The notes under the pieces: model-generated
The model's input: the letters and a program-made list of their open reading frames with translations, nothing else
Told to the model about the DNA's origin: nothing
Databases searched by the model: none
Shown here: positions 38,376-46,697 of the stretch, in pieces
Layout of the letters: each line of letters begins with the position of its first letter
How positions within the stretch are numbered: position 1 is the first letter of the stretch
Translations under genes and position numbers: made by a program
Source: Mesorhizobium ventifaucium
GTDB taxonomy: Bacteria > Pseudomonadota > Alphaproteobacteria > Rhizobiales > Rhizobiaceae
DNA: 64,000 bases
Assembly: GCF_935822925.1 (NCBI RefSeq)
Contig: NZ_CAKXZS010000024.1
Location: 161,796-225,795 of the forward strand
Reading direction: 5' to 3'

Positions 38376-38939
38376 TCACACTTCCCCGGCTGAAAGCATA
38401 AGCGTCTTCAACCGTTTCTTCGCTTCATGGATGTGCCAGGAAACCGTCGTCTCCGAGATGCCCATCGCCTCGGAAGCGAGTGCGTGGCTCAGCCCTTCGC
38501 CATAGACGAGCAGCACCGCGTCGCGCTGCTTGTCCGGTAGCATCCGCACCGCCGCCCAAAGCGCCTCGGCTGGATCTTCGGGCTCGGCCGGGGCCTCTCC
38601 CCAGATCAGCTCGTAGGCCCCGTAGGCTTCGGTCTTGATCGCCTCGCGGACGGTCTTGCGCATCATGTCGCGTGCCGCATTCAGCGTCATGGTGTAGAGC
38701 CAGGTGGTGAAGGCGCCGCTGCCATGATAGTCGCGGATCGCCCGGCCGAGCCGGACGCAGACTTCCTGGGCGATATCCTCGGCGTCGGCCTTTTTCCCGC
38801 ACCAGCGATAGGCGGCGCGATAGATGAAGTCATAGTGCCTTTCGAGCAATTTGCCGAAAGCCCCCCTGTCCCCGCCCTGCGCCCGCCCGATCAGCTCGGC
38901 GTCGGAGGCTTCGCTTTCGTCCAGCATCATCGCCATCAT
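38376..38939 (-). CDS. ECF-type RNA polymerase sigma factor
   Basis: A 187-residue sigma-70-family factor. Region 2 is ERHYDFIYRAAYRWCGKKAD followed by AEDIAQEVCVRL and TWLYTMTLNAARDMMR. Region 4 is LPDKQRDAVLLVYGEGLSHA followed by the helix-turn-helix LASEAMGISETTVSWHIHEA. Region 3 is missing, as in all ECF factors. Four candidate ATGs lie at its start; the longest (38939) is used. Its stop and the ATG of the VWA protein gene are two bases apart, so the two are one operon. Target promoters are unknown. Confidence 0.93.
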   Translation of the reverse strand: MMAMMLDESEASDAELIGRAQGGDRGAFGKLLERHYDFIYRAAYRWCGKKADAEDIAQEVCVRLGRAIRDYHGSGAFTTWLYTMTLNAARDMMRKTVREAIKTEAYGAYELIWGEAPAEPEDPAEALWAAVRMLPDKQRDAVLLVYGEGLSHALASEAMGISETTVSWHIHEAKKRLKTLMLSAGEV

Positions 38940-39084
38940 TTGCCTGTTGGACGAAGGCTAGTGGCGATTCCTTGGGCAATGGAAAGAATTTTTTGTCGAC
39001 CGTCAGACGACGACCACGGTCGCGCAGGCCAACAGGGCAAGTCGCAATGAGGCAACCCGCAAATTCGTGCGCCATTTGGCGACG

Positions 39085-39756
39085 CTACAGGCCCGCGAAC
39101 GCGGCCATGTGGAAGGCTTGAACCTGTGGCGGATAGCGATAGGCCGCACCGTAAGGACAGGCGTTGCGGTCGAGACAACCGCCGGTTCGGCAAGGCGCGC
39201 CGTTTTGCCCGCGCACATGCGCCAGACAGGCTTTGTGCGCGAAACCGTCAACAGAATAGGCGTTGACCGGGCAGGTTTTCAGGCAAGGTTTGTCGACACA
39301 TGCATCGCAAAGGTGAATCACGCCGCGGGGTTCGTGAAGCGCTATTTCGACCTCGAACAGCAGCGCGCCGCGATAGGCGTGCCAGAGTCCGTATTGCGGA
39401 TGCATGAGGATGCCGAGCGGCGACGGCTTCAGCCCCTCCGCCCGCATCGCCCATTGCTGGAACGGCAGATACGGCCTGTCGGACGGTGACACGGCACGCG
39501 CGCCGAAGTCGTTCGCCACTGCGCCGATCACTTCGCGCGACCATGTGTCGAGCGGATTGGCGATGAGCCCCGATTGGCCTTCCCGCCAGCGCAGGAAATG
39601 CGGCCATGGCGCGGCGCCCGCCTGCCCCACCAGCAGCACGGATCCGGCAGAAGCACCGGAGAGACCGGAGGGTGTTTCATCACCGCCTGCAAAATTGAAG
39701 CCGCCGCGCAGGATGAGGCCATGAGCGGAAAGCGCCTTCGCTATATCTTCGACCAT
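39085..39756 (-). CDS. 4Fe-4S ferredoxin-domain protein, function unknown
   Basis: A 223-residue protein. The C-terminal part carries a ferredoxin-like cysteine cluster (CDACVDKPCLKTCPVNAY) and a second group (ACLAHV, APCRTGGCLDRNACPYG). The N-terminal 130 residues start with a helix-rich region and the motif PFQQWAMRAEGLKPSPLGIL. The arrangement recalls QueG-like proteins, but the corrinoid-binding part of QueG is not recognised. The ATG at 39756 is preferred; a GTG at 39774 is possible. It lies just downstream of mttB paralogue 2 on the same strand (107-bp gap) and may supply electrons to it. Confidence 0.8.
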   Translation of the reverse strand: MVEDIAKALSAHGLILRGGFNFAGGDETPSGLSGASAGSVLLVGQAGAAPWPHFLRWREGQSGLIANPLDTWSREVIGAVANDFGARAVSPSDRPYLPFQQWAMRAEGLKPSPLGILMHPQYGLWHAYRGALLFEVEIALHEPRGVIHLCDACVDKPCLKTCPVNAYSVDGFAHKACLAHVRGQNGAPCRTGGCLDRNACPYGAAYRYPPQVQAFHMAAFAGL

Positions 39757-39863
39757 GCTGGGCGCAGGAGTCACCCCTTCCTGTCCGGCTCGGAGAAGGC
39801 GCTCCGCCAGACTTCCTTGTGGATGATGTTGGCGACTTTAGCCCCGCCTGACTCGGGCTCCTT

Positions 39864-41438
39864 TCAGGTGAAGGCGTCGGCCATCGACGCCTTCTTGCTG
39901 GCGATGAAGTCCTTCAGCCCATCGTCGATGCCCTGATCGAGGTGCGGCGCCTCGTAGCTTTCCAGCCAGCGGCGGGCGAGTTCGTTGGCGCGCTGCGGCG
40001 CGGTTTTTTCGCCCTCGGCCAGCCACTGCTCGTAGGAATTGTTGTCGGCGATGTTGGAACGGTAGAAGGCCGTCTGGAAATTGGCCTGCGTATGATCGCA
40101 GCCGAGATAGTGGCTGCCCGGGCCGACCTGGCGGATGGCATCCATCGCCTGGCCGTTTTCCGACAGGTCGACGCCTTCGGAGAACTTCTGCGTCATGCCG
40201 AGTTGGTCGATGTCCATCATGAACTTTTCGTAGCAGGAGGCGAGCCCGCCCTCGAGCCAGCCGGCCGAATGCAGCACGAAATTGGTGCCGGCGAGGATCG
40301 TCGAGTTCAGCGTGTTGGCGCTCTCATAGGCCGCCTGCGCGTCCGGGATTTTCGAGGCGCAGAGCGAGCCGCCGGTGCGGAACGGCAGGCCAAGCCGGCG
40401 GGCGAGCTGCGCCGCGCCATAGGAAACCAGCGACGGTTCCGGCGTGCCGAAGGTCGGCGCGCCCGACTGCATCGAGATCGACGAGGCGAAGGTGCCGAAC
40501 AGCACCGGTGCGCCCGGCCGGATCAGCTGCGTGAACGACGCGCCAGCCAGCACTTCGGCCAGAACCTGGGTCAGCGTGCCAGCGACCGTCACCGGGCTCA
40601 TCGCGCCGGCGAGGATGAACGGCGTCACGATACAGGCCTGGTTGTGGCGCGAATAGACTTTCAGCGCCCCCAGCATGGTCTCGTCGAACACCATCGGCGA
40701 ATTGGCGTTGATCAGGCTGGTCAGCACCGTGTTGTTCTCGACGAAATCGTCGCCGAACACGATCTTGGCCATCGCCACCGTGTCTTCGGCGCGCTCCGGC
40801 GCGGTGACCGAGCCCATGAACGGCTTGTCCGAATATTTGATGTGGCTGTAGATCATGTCGAGATGGCGCTTGTTGACCGGCACGTCGACCGGCTCGCACA
40901 CCGTGCCGCCCGAATGGTGGATCGACGGTGCCATATAGGCGAGCTTCACGAAATTCTGGAAATCCTCGATCGTCGCATAGCGCCTGACGCCGTCGAGGTC
41001 GCGCACGAAGGGCGGGCCGTAGACCGGTGCGAACACCGTGGCGTTACCACCGATGTGCACCGAGCGTTCGGCATTGCGGGCATGCTGGGTATAGACGGAC
41101 GGCGCGGTTTTCAAAAGTGAGCGGCAGAGCCCCTTCGGAAAGTGCACGTGCTCGCCCTTGACGTCGGCGCCGGCCTCTTTCCACAGCTGCAGCGCCTCGG
41201 CGTCGTCGCGAAAGATGATGCCGATCTCTTCGAGCACCGTGTCGGTGTTCTGCTCGATCAGTGCCAGCCCTTCCTCGTCCAGCACCTCATAGACGTTGAT
41301 CTTGCGCTTGATGTAGGTCAGCTGGGTGCCGGGGCCGCCACCTGAGCGCGCCGCCCGCCGGGCAGCGGCGCCACCGCTGGCGGCGCGTCCGCGCCGCGCG
41401 TTTGACGCTTCCTGGTCGACCGGCGCGTTCTCACTCAT
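39864..41438 (-). CDS. MttB-family (non-pyrrolysine) methyltransferase, paralogue 2
   Basis: A 524-residue member of the same superfamily as the gene at 24548. It has the block order EQNTDTVLEEIGIIFRDDAE, NATVFAPVYGPPFVRDLDGV, VTPFILAGAMSPVTVAGTLT, SGAPTFGTPEPSLVSYGAAQ and HSAGWLEGGLASCYEKFMMD. No TAG codon interrupts the frame. The N-terminus is a basic, Gly/Ala-rich extension of about 30 residues. The ATG at 41438 is preceded by GGGAAG. It diverges from the corrinoid-protein gene 270 bp away, which is the expected methyl acceptor. It probably demethylates a quaternary amine; glycine betaine is the leading candidate but is not shown. Confidence 0.92.
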   Translation of the reverse strand: MSENAPVDQEASNARRGRAASGGAAARRAARSGGGPGTQLTYIKRKINVYEVLDEEGLALIEQNTDTVLEEIGIIFRDDAEALQLWKEAGADVKGEHVHFPKGLCRSLLKTAPSVYTQHARNAERSVHIGGNATVFAPVYGPPFVRDLDGVRRYATIEDFQNFVKLAYMAPSIHHSGGTVCEPVDVPVNKRHLDMIYSHIKYSDKPFMGSVTAPERAEDTVAMAKIVFGDDFVENNTVLTSLINANSPMVFDETMLGALKVYSRHNQACIVTPFILAGAMSPVTVAGTLTQVLAEVLAGASFTQLIRPGAPVLFGTFASSISMQSGAPTFGTPEPSLVSYGAAQLARRLGLPFRTGGSLCASKIPDAQAAYESANTLNSTILAGTNFVLHSAGWLEGGLASCYEKFMMDIDQLGMTQKFSEGVDLSENGQAMDAIRQVGPGSHYLGCDHTQANFQTAFYRSNIADNNSYEQWLAEGEKTAPQRANELARRWLESYEAPHLDQGIDDGLKDFIASKKASMADAFT

Positions 41439-41708
41439 GATCGTTCTTCCCTGACTTTGTTCTGGCGCAATTATTACGGCCGCATATCGCGGCTTCTGGC
41501 CGGATCGTAGTCATGCACCCTATTCGAAACGGCCCGCCAGCGCCAACGCCTGTCGCAAAATCGACAAGAATTCCAATAGATTTGCAGTCGCTTTCCTTTT
41601 GCGGGAAGTCGCAAATCAGCTATGGACGCAAGCCTGTAGCGGGTTAGGTATTGACGTGATATTTGAGGCCCCGCAATTGCATCTGTGCGGCAAGGAGCTG
41701 GATTAAAA
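41439..41708. promoter_or_regulatory. Divergent control region of mttB paralogue 2 and corrinoid-protein gene
   Basis: This 270-bp gap serves two divergent genes. It contains the inverted repeats TGTCG-CAAAAT-CGACA (41551-41566) and GATTTGC...GCAAATC (41579-41617), either of which could bind a regulator. TTGACG at 41651 with a weak CAATTG 17 bases on is a possible promoter for the corrinoid gene. Its ribosome site AAGGAG is at 41692. The copy of the bmt palindrome is absent here. Confidence 0.45.
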
Positions 41709-42407
41709 ATGGCCGACGACGAGATCATCCTTTCCGAGCTTTCCGACGACGAACTCGTGCAGCAGATGCATGACGACCTTTATGACGGGCTGAAGGAAGA
41801 GATCGAGGAAGGCACCAACATCCTTCTCGAGCGCGGCTGGGCGCCTTACAAGGTGCTGACCGAGGCACTGGTCGAAGGCATGCGCATCGTCGGCGAGGAT
41901 TTTCGCGACGGCATCCTGTTCGTGCCGGAAGTGCTGTTGTCGGCCAACGCGATGAAGGCGGGCATGTTCATCCTGCGTCCGTTGCTTGTAGCCACCGGCG
42001 CGCCGAAGCAGGGCAAGATGGTGATCGGCACCGTCAAGGGCGACATCCACGACATCGGCAAGAACCTTGTCGGCATGATGATGGAGGGCGCCGGCTTCGA
42101 CGTCATCGACCTCGGCATCAACAATGCGGTGGAAAAATATCTCGACGCCATCGAACAGCACCAGCCCGACATCATCGGCATGTCGGCGCTGCTGACGACG
42201 ACGATGCCCTACATGAAGGTCGTCATCGACACGATGAAGGAAAAGGGCATCCGCGACGACTACGTCGTGCTGGTCGGCGGCGCCCCGCTCAACGAGGAAT
42301 TCGGCAAAGCCGTCGGCGCCGACGCCTATTGCCGCGACGCAGCCGTGGCAGTCGAGACCGCCAAAGACTTCATGAAGCGCAAGCACAACGTCCGCGCTTC
42401 GGCCTGA
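41709..42407 (+). CDS. Corrinoid protein (MtgC/MttC-like B12-binding methyl carrier)
   Basis: A 232-residue cytoplasmic methyl carrier. The N-terminal helical B12-binding-2 domain is followed by the cobalamin-binding fold with VKGDIHDIGKNL. His114 of this DxHxxG motif is the lower cobalt ligand. ALLTTTMPYM and VVLVGGAPLNEEF complete the signature. It accepts a methyl group from an MttB-type enzyme and gives it to tetrahydrofolate through the methyltransferase at 49002. AAGGAG lies 12 bases before the ATG. Substrate MttB is probably the divergent paralogue 2. Oxidised corrinoid would be reactivated by the RACo-like protein at 49987. Confidence 0.95.
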   Translation: MADDEIILSELSDDELVQQMHDDLYDGLKEEIEEGTNILLERGWAPYKVLTEALVEGMRIVGEDFRDGILFVPEVLLSANAMKAGMFILRPLLVATGAPKQGKMVIGTVKGDIHDIGKNLVGMMMEGAGFDVIDLGINNAVEKYLDAIEQHQPDIIGMSALLTTTMPYMKVVIDTMKEKGIRDDYVVLVGGAPLNEEFGKAVGADAYCRDAAVAVETAKDFMKRKHNVRASA

Positions 42408-42428
42408 GCTGACGAGGAGAAGAACAGG

Positions 42429-42458
42429 AGCATAAGTACGGAAGCCCGTACTTATGCT
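42429..42458 (+). terminator. Hairpin after the corrinoid-protein gene
   Basis: A perfect 13-bp inverted repeat (AGCATAAGTACGG / CCGTACTTATGCT) with a four-base AAGC loop lies 21 bases after the stop codon. It is not followed by a T-run, so an mRNA 3' end or a bidirectional terminator is likely. A regulator site is the alternative. Confidence 0.55.
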
Positions 42459-42561
42459 ATGACGCAGGCCGATGCGGCTCGTGACGCCGGCATGTCGCAA
42501 CCTTTGAACGGGAAGTTGAGCACGGCAAGCCTGGCTCGGAGCGTTTAGGCGATAGAAGCGG

Positions 42562-42795
42562 CTATTCTGATTCTTTCGCCTCTTCCTTCAGGATCGGCGT
42601 GTCGGCGGTTGTATTCGCGACGCTTGCGACCTTGGTTTGCTGATCTACGCTTGCGACCTTGGTTTGCTGATCTACGCTTGCCGCTTTGGTTTGCTGATCT
42701 ACGGAAGCCGTCGTTTTGTTGTGGCCAACACATTCCGCTGCGGCGCCGGACACCGAAAGGCCCAGAGCGGCGACAACTAAGAGAGCGGTCTTCAT
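42562..42795 (-). CDS. Small secreted protein with ASVDQQTK repeats
   Basis: A 77-residue protein with a signal peptide (MKTALLVVAALGLSVSGAAA, cleaved before E21) and a mature part of about 57 residues. The mature part contains three copies of the nine-residue unit ASVDQQTKV (last residue variable), then a short acidic tail. The repeats correspond to 27-base tandem repeats at 42631-42711. A single cysteine follows the signal peptide but there is no lipobox. Function unknown. The exact repeats and signal peptide argue that the frame is real. Confidence 0.65.
   Translation of the reverse strand: MKTALLVVAALGLSVSGAAAECVGHNKTTASVDQQTKAASVDQQTKVASVDQQTKVASVANTTADTPILKEEAKESE
42631..42711. repeat. 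27-bp tandem repeats inside the secreted protein gene
   Basis: Three units of about 27 bases each, starting with CTTGGTTTGCTGATCTACG-like sequence on the plus strand. The first two differ at only a few bases and the third diverges at its end. They encode the ASVDQQTK repeats of the protein on the minus strand. Confidence 0.9.
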
Positions 42796-42993
42796 CCTAT
42801 GCTCCTATCTTCGTTGTTGAGGTACAGGGAAAGATTACCGGCATGTCCCGAATTCGAGAAGTCAACTTTTCGTGCCTCCCGTAGGTGGACACCAAGCCCG
42901 CGCTTCAGCCTCTCATCTCCGTGAATTCGGCATGGACAACAGGCCGAAGCGTGCCTTGCGGCGCGGCTTTGTTGTTCCAATACAAGGACTAAC

Positions 42994-43025
42994 GCGCATC
43001 GCTTGAACTATCTGTAGCGATGCGC
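42994..43025 (-). terminator. Hairpin downstream of the entericidin-like gene
   Basis: A perfect 9-bp inverted repeat (GCGCATCGC / GCGATGCGC) with a 14-base loop ends about 19 bases after the entericidin-like stop codon, in the minus-strand direction. No clear T-run follows, so termination is only likely. Confidence 0.45.
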
Positions 43026-43043
43026 CTTGTTGATGTCGCGGGA

Positions 43044-43184
43044 TCAGGGATTTTCGACCGTATCCTCGACCGCGTTGGCTGTCGATTTGACGTCCCTGCC
43101 GACGCCGCGGACGGTGTTGGCGCAGGCCGAAAGTGCCAGGGCGCAAGCGAGAATGGCGATGGGTGTTAGGCGCAACAGTTTCAT
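43044..43184 (-). CDS. Entericidin-like small lipoprotein
   Basis: A 46-residue lipoprotein. It begins MKLLRLTPIAILACALALSA and has a lipobox-like LSAC-A (lipidated Cys21). After it comes NTVRGVGRDVKSTANAVEDT, the typical entericidin A/B core. Entericidins are membrane lipoproteins whose role is linked to stationary phase or toxin-antitoxin-like behaviour in enteric bacteria. Role here unknown. GGGAGA precedes the ATG. It diverges from the DUF1638 gene only 57 bases away. Confidence 0.85.
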   Translation of the reverse strand: MKLLRLTPIAILACALALSACANTVRGVGRDVKSTANAVEDTVENP

Positions 43185-43241
43185 GGACGGTGTCTCCCTT
43201 GTTCGATAGATTCGAATCCAATAGCAACGAAACCCGCTTCT

Positions 43242-43871
43242 ATGGGCGCCATGCGAAAACTACAACCCGATCAAGGCGACAGGCTGCTTGTCATCGCTTG
43301 CGGGATGATTGCGCGCGAAGTTCTGGCCGTCAAGGCGCAGCTCGGGCTCGACCATATCGACCTGACCTGCCTGCCGGCGGAGTTCCATTTCTACCCGGAC
43401 CGCATCGCGCCGGCCATGGACAAGGCGATCGAAAAGGCCAAGGCGGACGGCTACAGAAACATCTTCGTCGGCTACGCCGATTGCGGCACCGGCGGCCTGC
43501 TTGACCGTGTCTGCGAGAAGCATGGCGTCGAGCGCATGGCCGGCCCGCATTGCTTTGCCTTCTACCAGGGTATGGATGCCTATGCGAAGATCGCCGACGA
43601 CGACATGATGTCGTTCTACATGACCGACTTCCTGTGCCGGCAGTTCGACGCCTTCTTCATGAAGCCGCTCGGCCTCGATCGGCATCCGGAGCTCATCAAG
43701 GACTATTTCGGCAATTACCAGAAGCTGGTCTATATCGCCCAGACCGATGATCCGGAACTCGACAAGGTCGCCGCGAAAGCCGCGAAAATGCTCGGCCTCG
43801 CCTATGAGCGCCGCTCGACCGGCTATGGCGACCTGACGACGGAGCTGGCCAGCGCCGCCGGACACGGCTGA
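43242..43871 (+). CDS. DUF1638 family protein
   Basis: A 209-residue cytoplasmic protein. Conserved-looking cysteine patches are LVIACGMIAREVLAV, VGYADCGTGGLL and MAGPHCFAFYQGMD. DUF1638 proteins are repeatedly found beside MttB-type methyltransferases and corrinoid proteins. That suggests a supporting role in corrinoid metabolism, perhaps metal or cobalamin handling, but no activity has been assigned. Here it lies between the corrinoid-protein gene and the folate/RACo operon, consistent with that. The ribosome site is weak at both ATGs (43242 and 43251). Confidence 0.88.
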   Translation: MGAMRKLQPDQGDRLLVIACGMIAREVLAVKAQLGLDHIDLTCLPAEFHFYPDRIAPAMDKAIEKAKADGYRNIFVGYADCGTGGLLDRVCEKHGVERMAGPHCFAFYQGMDAYAKIADDDMMSFYMTDFLCRQFDAFFMKPLGLDRHPELIKDYFGNYQKLVYIAQTDDPELDKVAAKAAKMLGLAYERRSTGYGDLTTELASAAGHG

Positions 43872-43879
43872 CCGTTCGA

Positions 43880-44802
43880 TCAGGCGGCTCCTTCTTCCGC
43901 TGCAAGCCCGGCGAGCACAGCGGCAAAGCTCGTCTTGCAGACGAAGCCCAGCCTGTCCCGCGCCCGTGAGGCGTCGTAGACACGATCGATCGAGGAAAAC
44001 ATCGTCCAGCCTTTTCGCGCATAGAGCGCCGGGAACTCCGGAAAATAACGCGCCACGACTGACGGGGCGTCGGCGATCAATGCCTCGCAATCATTGGGCT
44101 GGAACGGCGTTGGCGCCGAGACGATGAAGATATCGAAGCCCAGTTGCGGCGCCTTCTCCAGTGCCGCGACATGGGCCTCGGCGGCATCCTCCACGGTCAG
44201 CCGGCGGAACAACAGCTCATTGGCCTTGGTGTTGGCGTCCGACTGCTCGATCGCATGCGCCATGTCGTCTGCTTCGGGAAAGAACCGGGCGGTGCGCAGC
44301 ACGATCGCCGGCAGTCCGGACTGGATGTGATAGAGGCGGCAAAGATGTTCGGCCGAAAGCTTGGTTACGCCGTAGATGTTGCGCGGCTCGGGCGACATGT
44401 CTTCCGTCAGCCAGGCGGCCTTGCGCGCACCGCCGGTGAGGCCGGCGCGTATGGCTTTCGAGATCATCAGCGAGGTCGTCGACGTGAAGACGAAGCGCTG
44501 AACGCCTGACACCACCGCCGCGTCGAGCAGGTTGAGCGTGCCGCGCACATTCGTCTCGATGAAATCCTCATTGCGGTGGAGTTCGATATCAGGTTTGTGC
44601 AGTGCGCCGCTGTGGACGATCGCCTCGATGCGGTTTTCCCCGACCGTCCGCATCACCAGATCACGGTCGGCGACCGAGCCGATCATCTGCGTTTGCGCCG
44701 ACGGGACCGGATCTAGCCCGATGACGTCATGGCCAAGGGCCCGCAGGCGCGGCGCGAGCGCGCTGCCCAGCCAGCCTGACGACCCGTAAGCAAGATCCGC
44801 AT
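43880..44802 (-). pseudogene. NAD-dependent epimerase/dehydratase, frameshifted near its start
   Basis: The frame starting at the ATG 44802 encodes MRILLTG and then loses register at 44783-44784. In the next frame the sequence continues GSSGWLGSALAPRLRALGHD, so one base is missing inside the GxxGxxG Rossmann motif. Apart from this the body is intact: SGVQRFVFTSTTSLM, the NIYGVTKLSAEHL motif (YxxxK) and FFPEADDMAHAI. With the base restored it would be about 307 residues. Either the gene is decaying or there is a sequencing error. Downstream in the same area is another damaged gene. Confidence 0.8.
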
Positions 44803-44925
44803 CGGTGAAACCACGAGTTTTAACCTGATCGCTGTTAAGCACGGATGACAGGCGGCCGCGAACGGGTAAGTTGTATGCCAAACGAGAAAACAGGCTGTTC
44901 CAGCCGTCGACCGGGAAACGCACCG

Positions 44926-45497
44926 ATGATCGCTCGCCTCTTGATTGCCGCAGGCGTTTTCTGCTTCGCCCTGCCCGCGCTCGCCGATGGCGAGGTGCAG
45001 AAGCTGATCACGCCCGCCGACAAGGTGCGGCTCGACAAATATGACGAGACGCGCAAGGCAGCCCTTGACGAAGCCAGGGCTGGCGACGCCGCCGATGTCA
45101 AGCGGCTCGACGCCTTGCTGGCAAAGCCGTTGGTCTCGTTTTCCGACAAGGACCTGACCGGCAACTGGCAGTGCCGTACCATCAAGGCCGGCGGGCTGAG
45201 CCCGCTCGTCATCTATGGCTGGTTCAAGTGCAAAGTGAGCGACGATGGTTCGGGCTGAATGCTGGAAAAAATCGCCGGTTCGCAGCGCACCGAGGGGCGT
45301 TTCTTCGACGACGGCGAACAGCGCTCGATCTATCTCGGCTCGCTTTCCGTCAATGACGATCCCGCAAAACCCTATGGTAGCGGCCCGCAAAGCGACCAGA
45401 TCGGCTATGCCTTTGCAACAGCGTCAATGAATGGCGCATCGAGTTCCCGGCCCCCTACTACGAATCGAAGCTCGACATCCTCGAATTCAAACGCTGA
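44926..45497 (+). pseudogene. DUF4893-like secreted protein, disrupted by nonsense and frameshift
   Basis: The signal peptide start MIARLLIAAGVFCFALPALA leads into a DUF4893-like body (LITPADKVRLDKYDETRKAA). At 45256-45258 a TGA stands where TGG (Trp) is expected in GSG-W-MLEKIAGSQ, and the frame continues on the far side with MLEKIAGSQRTEGRFFDDGE. Near 45421 a second change (one base missing) shifts from ...GYAFATA to VNEWRIEFPAPYYESKLDIL followed by EFKR and a stop. Two independent lesions imply loss of function or assembly errors. Confidence 0.75.
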
Positions 45498-45785
45498 GCC
45501 CGCGATTCCTAGCTTGCGGCGTGCTGCGGCAGGTGCGCGGCAAGCCTGAGGCAGGCCGATACGATTTCAAGCTACGCGCTGCGGCAGGCGGCATTCTCAC
45601 GCGACATCTGCATCGAGGCGTTCAGGGATGCGCAGCCGCAAGCTTGCCATATCATATCCCGGCCTGGCCTCGAAACAGTGGTATCATCCGACGATCTGTT
45701 TCTAACTCTGGACCGGCGTAAAAACCGGCGTCTGGCAACGAGCGCCGATTTACCGGACAGCGCCCCGGCGATAAGCTTGGCCATT

Positions 45786-46697
45786 ATGAGCGAAATCGAC
45801 CACCGCACCATCATCGCCAGCCTTTCGGTCGAGGATCGTCGCGACCTCACCGCCAAACTGGACAGGCCCGGCATTGTCCGGCTGGCTGTTCACGGCGGGC
45901 TGGTTGTCGTGCTGGGTGCGCTGATCGCCTCCCGCATTCCGTTCTGGCCGGTTCTCATGCTGCCGCTGGGAATCCTGATCGTCTTTTTCTTCACGCTGTT
46001 GCACGAGACCGTCCACGAAACGGCCTTCAGGACGCCGTGGCTCAATCGCGCCATCGCCACCGTGACCGGCTTCCTGATCCTGCTGCCGCCGGCATGGTTC
46101 CGTTATTTCCATTTCGCGCACCACCGCCACACACACGATCCGGACAACGACCCCGAACTGATGGCCCCAAAACCGGAGTCCATAGCTCAGTACCTGCGCT
46201 ATCTCTCCGGGATCCCTTACTGGACCGGCATGGCGCGCGTCGTCGTTACCAACGCCGCCGGCCGCAACCGCGACGGCTTCGTGCCGGAAAAGGGCCGCGA
46301 CAAGGTGATTTCGGAAGCACGTTGGTTCCTGATCGTTTATGCAGTGCTGCTGGCGGCCTCGCTGGCCGTGCAGTGGGCGCTGTTGCTGTGGGTGTGGATC
46401 GTACCGGTGCTGGTCGGCCAGCCCTTCTTGCGGGCCTATCTGCTGGCCGAGCACGCGCTCTGCCCGCATGTCGCCAACATGCTCGAAAACACCCGCACCA
46501 CCTTTACCACAAGACTAGTGCGCTTCGTGGCGTGGAACATGCCCTACCATTCCGAACATCACTCCTATCCGGCCGTTCCCTTTCACCGCCTGCCGCGTTT
46601 CCATCAGATTGTCGCCGAACATCTGCGCACGACCGAGCGAGGCTATGTCCGCTTCCACAGGAAGCTTGTCGGCAGCTTCGATCGTCGCGCCGGCTGA
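45786..46697 (+). CDS. Membrane fatty-acid-desaturase-family protein, paralogue 2
   Basis: A 303-residue membrane protein with histidine boxes HETVHETAF (73-77), HFAHHRHTHD near 120 and the C-terminal HSEHHSYPAVPFH near 260. Helices flank the boxes in the desaturase pattern. It is only distantly similar to the protein at 32883, and more like alkane/ketocarotenoid or sterol-type hydroxylases in its box 2. The start at 45786 lacks a strong ribosome site, so an upstream in-frame start is possible. It precedes the folate operon but is separated from it by 241 bases with a palindrome. Substrate unknown. Confidence 0.85.
   Translation: MSEIDHRTIIASLSVEDRRDLTAKLDRPGIVRLAVHGGLVVVLGALIASRIPFWPVLMLPLGILIVFFFTLLHETVHETAFRTPWLNRAIATVTGFLILLPPAWFRYFHFAHHRHTHDPDNDPELMAPKPESIAQYLRYLSGIPYWTGMARVVVTNAAGRNRDGFVPEKGRDKVISEARWFLIVYAVLLAASLAVQWALLLWVWIVPVLVGQPFLRAYLLAEHALCPHVANMLENTRTTFTTRLVRFVAWNMPYHSEHHSYPAVPFHRLPRFHQIVAEHLRTTERGYVRFHRKLVGSFDRRAG

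Noticed and set aside
24548..41438. Pyrrolysine-containing methyltransferases
   Set aside because: Neither MttB-family frame contains an in-frame TAG, and no pyl genes are seen.
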